Shown: in pieces, positions 56,357 through 64,000 of the stretch
Layout of the letters: each line of letters starts with the position of its first letter
How positions within the stretch are numbered: the first letter of the stretch is position 1
From: Eutreptiella sp. 'Long Island Sound 2002'
Lineage: Eukaryota; Euglenozoa; Euglenophyceae; Eutreptiales; Eutreptiaceae
Assembly: GCA_964036045.1 (NCBI GenBank)
Contig: OZ038387.1
Location: forward strand, 20,971,348-21,035,347
Reading direction: 5' to 3'
Length of the DNA stretch: 64,000 nucleotides
Made by a program: the position numbers and the translations under genes
Notes under the pieces: generated by a model
Database searches by the model: none
Told to the model about the DNA's origin: nothing
Seen by the model: only the letters and a program-made list of their open reading frames with translations

Positions 56357-56857
56357 CTCTTCTAAGGTTCCAGGCTCCAGACTCACAACCCTCAACCCCT
56401 CTTCGTCACCCATCAGCCGCCCACATGTATCCAGCACCAGTGGCATATTAACCGCGCACACATCGCACAGTGCCTGCGTAAACACAACTGTAGGCCGCAG
56501 GGTCCGCAATGCCTCCTCATCGATGCGGTAGATGCTGTGCCCCACGGCCAAGGCCCCTTGCACTCGCCGATGGATCTCGGCCTGTGAAAGCTTGCGGGGG
56601 TCCACCTCAGAAGATGTCACAACGCGAGCAGCGTGCACGGCCTCTGGAGGAAAATCGCAGCAATGGGTGACTCCCACCAGCACTCCTTGAGGGGCCACAG
56701 CTGCCACCAGCTCTGTGATGCTGGGCAGTAACGACACCGCGCGGACGCTTGCATCAGTGGCAGGGGGGGCGGTAGGGGTAGCAGCGAGGGCGGCGGCGGC
56801 CGAGGCGGAGTCGCCAGCCGGGGAGGCGCCACTAGCGGAAGCGGTGACCTGTGCCAT
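56357..56857 (-). CDS. BtuF/TroA-like cobalamin-binding-type protein, exon 1 (N-terminal)
   Basis: ATG at 56857, 167 codons, phase 0 donor at 56356. About 37 Ala/Ser/Pro-rich residues precede VSLLPSITELVAAV, the family start (S-L-L-P-S-x-T-E). It continues GVTHCCDFPPE (family G-x-S/T-H-x-C-D-Y/F-P), VTSSEVDPRKLSQAEI, YRIDEEALRTLRP, FTQALCDVCAV and VVSLEPGTLEE, all landmarks of the cobalamin-type TroA/BtuF group. LEPGTLEE joined to VLGTV of exon 2 restores the family's S-L-E-P-x-x-L-x-x-V helix, so the splice is secure. No clear hydrophobic signal peptide is visible. An acceptor-like CCTCTTTAG lies just before the ATG, so a further 5' exon is possible. Confidence 0.8.
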
Positions 56858-57540
56858 AGTCTAAAGAGGAGGATGAGACTTGGGTGGTGGTTTGTAAGGA
56901 GAGGCCCGCCACAGAGCATTGTATATGTTGTCTTCGAATAGAACCTCAGCCCAAGTCCCAGCCAGAGCAATGGCCCCAGCACGAGCAACAGCTACAGTTT
57001 CTGTCGAGGCCATAGCCCACAACCTACGATCATGATTCCAACACCATGGCGTGCTGTAAAAAGGCGTGACAACAATCCTGCTCAGTATCGACAACCGGCA
57101 ACAGAAAGCCTTGAACATGAGGACAGCACATCACAAGTGCATGTGGGTGTATGTGGGTTACAAATGGGGGGCTTTGCACTAAGGAGAGCACCGGCCATTT
57201 TAGGTCCTGGACACCAGTGCAAAAGATGGAGAAGGGGGTTCTGGGTTCTGGCTGGCTTGAGACCTGATCTTCCCGACCACCCTGTGCATCATAGTGCCCT
57301 ACCCTCAGAGTCACATCAGGTCCTTTCATTGTATCCACCACAAAATCTGGTGGTGTGATCCTACGAGCACAATGACCACCCATCATCGTGGAGGGAGGGA
57401 CCGGCACCTGCCTTTTTCTGCCATAAGGGGAGTGTTTGTGCACCGAGCACACCGGCATTTTGTTGGCCAAAATGCCCCCAACCAACACTAGACTAAGCAA
57501 CCAAGGGCTATGCTCCTGAATATGCATTCCTACCACTATG

Positions 57541-57735
57541 CTCTAGAGACCCAAGGAGGCAAGGTTATGTAGCCACTTTGATTCCTCTCCAGTTTTGGGA
57601 ACTGAAGGTAGCATTACTTACATCACCGCTTTTGATTGTGTTGACTCATCCTTGCGGTGCTGTTGAGGTTAACCAGCCCACGTTATTACTCTCCACGATG
57701 GAGACCGTGAGAAGGCAGGGGCCATGCAGCCATAT
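57541..57735 (+). repeat. Minisatellite family A, two dispersed units
   Basis: GAGACCCAAGGAGGCAAGG followed by TTATGTAGCCACTTTGATT at about 57546. GACCGTGAGAAGGCAGGGG followed by CCATGCAGCCATAT at about 57703. Both match the 18.8 kb units. Confidence 0.75.
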
Positions 57736-58106
57736 CAGTTTCAGGTTTGTCAGCCCCCTTATGGACTGCGGGAACACGTTCCCCCTCATGTTTGGAATAT
57801 TGTTGATGCAGGCAAGTCCACTGCCACACAAGATGATGGAGTGGATGGGGTTGACGTTTGTGCAGGACAAAATTCTGAGAGGTTCACCCACTATCACTCA
57901 GGAATGGTGACAAATATGGTGTTGCATGTTTTTATTCTCCAAGGCATGGTGTGCCAAGAATCTGCAGGGGATGGTGTGCCATGAGTATAACCCCACATGC
58001 GCAGATGGAAAGGCCTAAAAAAGACAGATAAGAAAAGCAAGCCCACTGTTGTGCAGTTGGAGGTTCTTTCACACGCAGAAACAACTTCTGAGGAGCACAC
58101 ACAAAC

Positions 58107-58107
58107 G

Positions 58108-58170
<63 letters not shown>
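58107..58170. repeat. (CG)n-(CA)n microsatellite
   Basis: Five CG units pass into about 27 CA units. Confidence 0.95.
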
Positions 58171-58176
<6 letters not shown>

Positions 58177-59117
58177 ACAATTAGGGAGCAGTTGTTGAGT
58201 AGGATTGTGGCGGGTTACCCCCCAAAAAACAATTTTCAGCCAACCTATGCCGTCTGGGAAAAGGTACATTCATCCTATTGGAGCCCCAGGGAGCTAATCT
58301 GAGGCACCCCGAGCATGTATGGCCAGGGCCATGATTCTTACTTTGGGAATGGTGGCCCATTAGGAGGATGTCTTCCCTCTAGGAGGCGCGGGGGGGGGGG
58401 GGGTAGGCATGTGCATGGGGGAGATGAGTCGAAATATTCTTATTTTTATTAAGACTTTTGTGCAAGCATTTGCTAGCCTGTGCACCTAACCATTCTGCAA
58501 GTTTTGGATGATTGTACAGCTGGCCTTGGCCATTTGTTTTTGTAGCTCTGGAGTTCCGTGCTTATCTACCTTCGTCCATTACTTCCACTGCATTCTTGCA
58601 TACATAGTGTTGCTTTTGTCAGCTTTGCGTTCCGTGCACCCTGTGGACACACTATGTCCGGTCCGGTCAAAATCGTCTTTTGTGCCCATCCCTCAGCACC
58701 CTCGGGCGAAACATGGCAAAACAAGATGAAAATGTGTGATTCTCCATCAAAATCCATACGGCCTGGGGGCATGATTCTTAATTTGAGAACAGAGGTTCCA
58801 TTGACAGAGGGAGGCGGGGGGGTTCTTACTTTGAGAAGGAGAAGTCCATTGACATGGGGCGGGGGTGGTACCTGCACTTAGCACCCCCTTAGTGGTTAGG
58901 GGTCGAAGGAAACAATTAGCTTGGACCTCCATTTGCTGCCTCAAAAAAGAAGGTGGTTGCCCCCAATGTCACATGCTTTCTGTCAGCCCCTACTACGAGA
59001 ATTGTTTGCTTGCAGGATGTAGGGCTGGTTCAAATCCAGAGTGTCGGCAATAGCAGGGGTCCCGTGTGACATGGGTGAAATGGCGATCAGCCGAACACCA
59101 CATGCACATGCACATGT

Positions 59118-59192
59118 CATGCCATGCCATGCCATGCCATGCCATGCCATGCCATGCCATGCCATGCCATGCCATGCCATGCCATGCCATGC
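59118..59192. repeat. (ATGCC)n pentamer repeat
   Basis: Fifteen perfect units, read as MAWHG-type peptides on the minus strand. Confidence 0.98.
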
Positions 59193-62089
59193 CACCTCAG
59201 CAAAATATGCAGCAAAGCAAGGAGCTGAAATCTCAATATGACACCTGAGGAATCTCTATCAGTTCTAAAGTTGGCTACCTTTTCAGACCTGTTGCAACTG
59301 TGGCCAACAATCTACTGTAATTGAATTCCAAGGGATCCCTTGTACTGCAGCCCCGTCTAACATTGGAAATCGAATTCTGGTTTTGGTGTCCTCCTGCCCT
59401 TATCCTTCATCCTTTATCTGACAACTGTCATGGGATTCGTCTTGTTGCGCCTTGAAAAATGACAAGGTCTGAGGCACAATTGTACAGCTAGGTTCTGTTT
59501 GATGGAAACCAGCGATTGATGGGCTGTCCAACAACTGATCAGGCACGCACAACCAAAGATGGGAAAATCATACTGGATCAACGTGATGTTCATGTGAGCC
59601 AACCATGACACAGTTGTAATAATAACAATCAGAATCAACTTTTGTGGGCAGTCCCCCAATGCCCTTGCGGACGCGCATGTCAACCTGACAGACACCCAAA
59701 ATATGGGGCCCAGATGCAACAACCATCTATGTGAGCACTGTCAAGGCTGGGATGGCACCACACTAGGGCGAGAGGTCATGGACAACGCAATGTCAGATGA
59801 ACACGTTCAGAGCAAACCGCACCATACATTGCGATCTTTGCCATGGCATACGTGTACCCAACCATTCGTTTGGGGGCATGTGGCACAACATCGTTCTCAA
59901 AGGTGAGCAAGTTGCAGATGTGCTTAATAGACTAAGAAACCAGCAAACAAGCTTACCTTGACAATGAGACGGCTTGAGAAAGAAGGTCCGTCGTCACCGG
60001 ACATAGCCGAGAATGCACAGGATACAAATAGGACAAATGTAAGTACATGTGAAAACAACAGGGTGAAAGGTCGTTGCGCAGCAACAGAATGCTGCAAAAT
60101 TCCTGGGTGCAATACATGCAGCCAGGAACAAACGATTCCGGCCACATCCAGAAATGTGATCCTGCACTGTGTGCTCAAGGGATGCAAAAATGGGCAATCA
60201 CCGAACAGTGGCCTGTTACTATTCAAGAGGCATCGAGATGCGTGCTATTCCCGGCCATAAGCGATCTGTGGCATATTCAGCAGGCAACTGATTGGCGGCA
60301 ATTGAAATTGCCCTTGCACAGAGGATTACAATGGGGTTTCCTGTGTGGCCCCATGAAAAGGCTATCTTTACCTGTCAATACAGCGCAGTTCCGATACAAA
60401 GCGCCGAGGCATAGGGCGAAGGCCGTATATTTGGTGCAACAACTATGGATACCAAGGATGGGCACCTGGGCATCATCCCAAGCATACCAAGAAGAAAGCT
60501 TGTAAATGGGCTTTAAGGGAAACATATCCCACACATTCAGTTGCTAGGTGATTCGAGTCACGAAACCCTGGAATTCATGCAGTGCTGTCATGCATGTGCC
60601 TGTTGCTTTTCTCAGACGCATGCCGAGTCTGCACACACCGTAGTCTTCTGACGTGCAAAAAAAAACAATGCCGCCTCTGTGGATTGGTTGTTCGCAACAG
60701 TCTCATGTATGACGACATTCCCCGGAGCAAGAATATCAAGGGCAGCGGTGTGAATGACCGTCCCGCAGCACATGCCTGATGATGCGAAACTGGAATACAG
60801 TGAAAATGTACTCAACTGCTCAGCAACTCCATCTCTTTGGAGAGCTGGTCAGCCAGGCTATTCCCTGGATCCCTGGAGCAGTGCCAACACAACCCCTGCC
60901 TGGGAACAAACCTGTATAATTGCATAACTACAGACTATAACGCCGTGCCACCTGATGAACAGTGGTGTGGACAATAAAAGGCTTACTGCATAGTGCCGCC
61001 AGAGTAGACGAAAAGTGCAACACCTATACAAGGTCGCTGGTAGACAAACCTGCTTCGACACTGCAGTACCAGAAGCACAAGATGAAGCCATGAGCATTGT
61101 GCGCAGGGGAACGCTGGGCTTGTTTTCGAACTGTGTGCGCGGAGCAGCGGGATCCGGAGCAAATGTCCTTTGGGGTTCTCGGGCACCTCCAAAAAATAGG
61201 GACGTGAGGTGCAATCCGACTGTTGTCACCTCCCAATATCCTGCAGCTACGTAGCACCGACGATGGGCACCAAAGACATAGGGGCACCCTCAGATGGCAT
61301 GGGGTGAGGACGGCTCATGGTGGGTGGGGCATGATACCAAAATCTGCACCGCGTGTGTACCACGTCTACAACGCCCTGGCGACAGAATGGGCTTGCAGAA
61401 GGTGTCCACGGGCACTTTGTGACTGACCAATACGTGCGCAGGCAGTGCAGTCCTACTGCATATGTTGTTTGTAGTCTGACATTCATGCTGTGGATGCTGA
61501 ATGGACTGGAGCAGATTGCCCAAAGGAGCAGGCAGATGTGCCCACGACGGCATGTTCATTGCTCGTTGTGAATGTTCGGATCCCATTGCTCCTTCCTGGT
61601 ACGCATAGGGAGTGTAGGGAGGCTGTCTATTCATAAAAAGAGGCAGTTAAGGTCAAGGGAATGCTATTGATTTACAAGGGGGGGTTAGTGGTTTATGAGG
61701 GAACCCAGCACCCAAAAGCAGAAACAATCTTGGCCACACGCACGCAGGCGGACACCGCCAAGGCAAAAAAAAAGTTTCCTACGCAGAACTAGGCAGAGCG
61801 CAAGCTGGAATCACCTTTGGCCGGTAGACTGGCGTGAACCCGCGCAGCAACTTCGAGGCCACAGTGTTGTTCATCCAGTAGGCACATGTAGAGGCTTGTG
61901 TACGGGTCGACGGTACCGATCACACCATCGAGATGGTCGGCACGGAGTCGCCCCCTTGTACGTCTCTGGTAACCCTCCTGCAGGCCTCAGGCCTGCTCGT
62001 GCGGTTCGGCGCTTTGCGCCTCATGTATAATTTAGCGCTCCGCGCCTTACCGAAAAAACCAGATGCTGCACCTCGGCCGTTCGCACCTC

Positions 62090-62129
62090 AACCAAAGGGT
62101 TCAGCGCTCCGCGCCTGAACCCTTTGGTT
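62090..62129. repeat. Perfect inverted repeat, 15-bp arms, 10-base loop
   Basis: AACCAAAGGGTTCAG (62090-62104), a GC-rich loop, then CTGAACCCTTTGGTT (62115-62129). The loop word GCGCTCCGCGCC also occurs at 62035-62047, and GCGCTTTGCGCC occurs near 62010-62021. No reading frame or T-run suggests a bacterial-type terminator. Confidence 0.9.
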
Positions 62130-62289
62130 CACCACTGCTCTACAACAGTCTTCAAGCAGATTGCGTCTACTTCCAAGACCCCACCGCCGTGTGCACTGCT
62201 GGCCACTGGATGAGGGGCAGGGGGGTACCGTTTGTGGGTGAACAATGAGTGAAGCTTTGGCAACATAAAGCATCGGACTTATTTCTTAC

Positions 62290-62818
62290 CATTTGCAGGG
62301 GGGTTGGCCCTCGGGGCCTCCACTTTGGGGTTCTCCTCCGGTGGTGCCGATGCGACTGCATCCGCAATTTTGGCCGCCAAGCCCTGCTTCTCTTGAACCG
62401 CGGTCGCCGCCTTCGTCAGCCTCTCCGACGCTGCCTTCGCCGCCCCGGCCTTCGTGGTCGCCACAATCTTGGCCTTGGCCAAGGCATTTTCACTGTCAGT
62501 CACGTATTTCGCTGCTGCTGCTGCGTTGTCCTCGGCACTTTTCCGCCCGTTTATCGCTGATTTCAACGCCTCGGCAGCCCCCACAGCAGCATTCTCTGCG
62601 TTCTGCTGTGCCAACTGCTTGGCGCTTGCCTCTGCCTCTGCCTGACTTGCTGCATCGGCCGCTTTGATGGCGGCTTCGCGCAGGTCGTTGATCGAGTCGT
62701 CACCAGGAGGAGGGGGAGACGCACTTTTAACAGCCTCCGCTGCCTTTGTGGCTGCGTCTCGCAGCCTTGTGGCGGTCTGCACAGCAGACTTGGCTGCTTG
62801 GGCAGCGGTAAACGCGTC
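62290..62818 (-). CDS. Ala-rich coiled-coil protein, internal or terminal exon
   Basis: Acceptor CCCCTATCAG (minus), then about 176 codons of nearly pure Ala/Lys/Glu/Asp/Gln helix: AATKAAEAVKSA, AIKAADAASQAEAEASAKQL, AAAAAKYVTDSENALAKAK. It contains no Cys, no Trp and one Pro cluster. At the 3' end AATG|GTAAGAA is a consensus donor; read through, the frame stops four codons later at TAA (62279-62281). Composition resembles LEA-like or long coiled-coil proteins, but no 11-mer repeat is strict enough to name one. Upstream exons would lie toward or beyond the N gap. Confidence 0.5.
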
Positions 62819-63089
62819 CTGATAGGGGCAATGGATGGGCACTCCGTTGGGGATGCACCGAAGGAGGCAGGACAGTGGGGGTTATGACGGTGCTGCAGCA
62901 CGAGGGCGAAGGCGTGGCACACACGGCACGTTGGGACACCAGCGCAGTCGGGGCCATGCAGTCAGGCCGGGCGGGGCCATTGCATTCGCTTTTCGTTCAA
63001 TGTCAAGGAGGTTCCAGAGGACTCCAAAACACTGTGACGCCATTTGCCCTTTAACAAAACCCTTGCAATGGTCAACCCTGACCATTCAC

Positions 63090-63289
63090 NNNNNNNNNNN
63101 NNNNNNNNNNNNNNNNNNNNNNNNNNNNNNNNNNNNNNNNNNNNNNNNNNNNNNNNNNNNNNNNNNNNNNNNNNNNNNNNNNNNNNNNNNNNNNNNNNNN
63201 NNNNNNNNNNNNNNNNNNNNNNNNNNNNNNNNNNNNNNNNNNNNNNNNNNNNNNNNNNNNNNNNNNNNNNNNNNNNNNNNNNNNNNNNN
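63090..63289. other. Assembly gap, 200 N
   Basis: Exactly 200 undetermined bases, a conventional gap length rather than a measured one. Reading frames crossing it are meaningless. Confidence 1.
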
Positions 63290-63720
63290 AGAGCATGGCT
63301 GATGCTCGTTGCGAAGAGGAACCGGCCGCGATCTGCTGTACACGTGTGGCGATCAGCTGGACACATATGTACCTTTGTAAAAATGCGTACATAATATATT
63401 TCACACGATGACCACATGCAAATCCCAAACTCAGGATTGTGTATTTGCTTTTGTCCGGATTTCGCCTTGACTTCCACCGCAAAATCGGGCCTGGCTGATT
63501 TCTTCGAGCAGGAACTCTGGAGTCGCGTCGAAGAACGCGAACAAGTGCCCAGATGTATCAACAGCTGCCGTCAAAACATCAAAAACGTCAAAACGTGTCA
63601 ACAACGGCTGCCCCTCGGGGATATGCTGAGTGCCCTGCAAAGCTGTGCCTGCACTGAGTTCCGCCTGTGCCAAACAGGATGGCCACCCTTGCCGTTCCGC
63701 GCGTGCCCGGTGCGGCTGCA
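63290..63720 (-). other. Probable 3' region of the HemW-like gene
   Basis: Lies downstream of the stop at 63721-63723 on the minus strand. It is open in another minus frame at 63431-63793 (RFDVFDVLTAAVDTSGHLF), which I do not recognise. Confidence 0.35.
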
Positions 63721-63898
63721 TCACAGTCGTGATAGGATTGCGTCCAGAAAGCGCATGCCCTTGGCAGTGGCTCGCATGCCCTCCGCATCCCATTCTAAAA
63801 GGTGTTGTTCAACAAGCGCTTTGACGTGGGTCATATCAACGAAATTCTCCAGACGCTCCTGGGAAGGCGTGACACGAAGAACCAGCACGGACTCAATT
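63721..63898 (-). CDS. HemW/HemN-like radical-SAM protein, last exon (partial)
   Basis: Acceptor AATTTAAGTCAG (minus, AG at 63899-63900), about 58 codons, TGA at 63721-63723. The frame reads VKALVEQHLLEWDAEGMRAT, then AKGMRFLDAILSRL. This matches the C-terminal winged-helix of HemW and oxygen-independent coproporphyrinogen oxidase relatives: L-x-x-x-G-L-L-E-x-D, then R-L/A-T-x-x-G-x-x-x-L-D-x-I/V-L-x-x-L. Class knowledge: HemW-type proteins are radical-SAM haem chaperones, found in organelles of eukaryotes. The radical-SAM CxxxCxxC core would be right of the window. A generic winged-helix end is the alternative. Confidence 0.5.
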
Positions 63899-64000
63899 CT
63901 GACTTAAATTCAATGCTCCCACTGCCTCATCAAATTACACTACTGCTTGCGGCCCCATTGTTGGTATCAATGTGCATCTTCCTAAAAACAGGAGCACCGG
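63899..64000 (-). other. Intron of the HemW-like gene at the window edge
   Basis: Sequence upstream of the acceptor on the minus strand. No coding content is visible in these 102 bases. Confidence 0.4.

Larger units (their letters stand above)
56858..62289. other. No supported gene; scattered repeats
   Basis: Frames are short and unrecognised, for example 59958-60260 (+) and 61695-62030 (+). The stretch contains family A units, two microsatellites and the hairpin, listed separately, plus a G14 run at 58390-58403. Confidence 0.5.

Noticed and set aside
59018-59041. tRNA-like B box (GGTTCAAATCC)
   Set aside because: The flanks cannot form a T stem, and no acceptor stem or A box at suitable spacing was found. 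No tRNA is called.
62962-63561. Frames crossing the N gap
   Set aside because: About a third of each is undetermined sequence.
63416-63907. 163-codon plus-strand frame
   Set aside because: Antisense to the HemW-like exon and its 3' region; no recognisable protein.
1-64000. Bacterial contamination as the source of the PstS- and BtuF-like genes
   Set aside because: Both are split by introns whose removal restores conserved motifs in phase, and both are embedded in eukaryotic repeats.

Overview
The window reads as nuclear DNA of a eukaryotic microalga or other protist. Coding segments are short and separated by introns of about 0.7 to 3.2 kb. Most junctions that can be checked are GT-AG and keep phase and homology. 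There are no bacterial-style operons or ribosome sites. Non-coding sequence is dense in (CA)n, (CT)n and (GT)n microsatellites, long homopolymeric C or G runs, minisatellites and broken LINE retrotransposons. The genus cannot be named from sequence alone; the LINE style recalls elements I associate with algal and dinoflagellate genomes (inference only).

Layout, left to right. 404-606 (+) is the last exon of a sphingosine-1-phosphate lyase. 6391-12325 (+) is the most striking locus: a secreted or membrane-anchored protein with two tandem PstS-type phosphate-binding-like domains, a transmembrane helix and two class III nucleotide-cyclase-like regions, i.e. a candidate phosphate-sensing receptor cyclase. 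Neither cyclase region shows the usual first metal-binding motif, and two of its junctions are abnormal. 13235-16302 (+) is a 5'-truncated, frameshifted LINE; 37554-38996 (+) is a second, more decayed relative. Both begin exactly at a (CA)n tract. 22111-22869 (+) is an intact zinc-finger reading frame of mobile-element style. 31662-35278 (+) is a three-exon segment of a gene with three Cys/His-rich repeats followed by a C1 (diacylglycerol-binding-like) domain that two exons assemble. 56857-52640 (-) is a two-exon BtuF/TroA-type cobalamin-binding-like protein, split by a 3.15 kb intron. Near the right edge are an Ala-rich coiled-coil exon (-), a 200-base assembly gap, and the last exon of what looks like a HemW/HemN-type radical-SAM protein (-).

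The rest is repeat-rich. A minisatellite superfamily with 36-58 bp periods lies at about 18.8, 21.7, 31.2, 35.4-36.1, 48.5 and 57.6 kb, in both orientations. A dispersed repeat marked by CATTTGGTGACA lies at 32, 41 and 51 kb. Arrays of GGTTTTTTGGTACA-like sequence lie at 41-42 and 48 kb, and an AT-rich island spans about 43.5-48.3 kb. I see no rRNA, convincing tRNA, CRISPR array or complete autonomous transposon.

The genes do not form a pathway. Two of them (PstS-cyclase, BtuF-like) are bacterial-type solute-binding folds set in eukaryotic gene structures, which is the main biological theme of the window.
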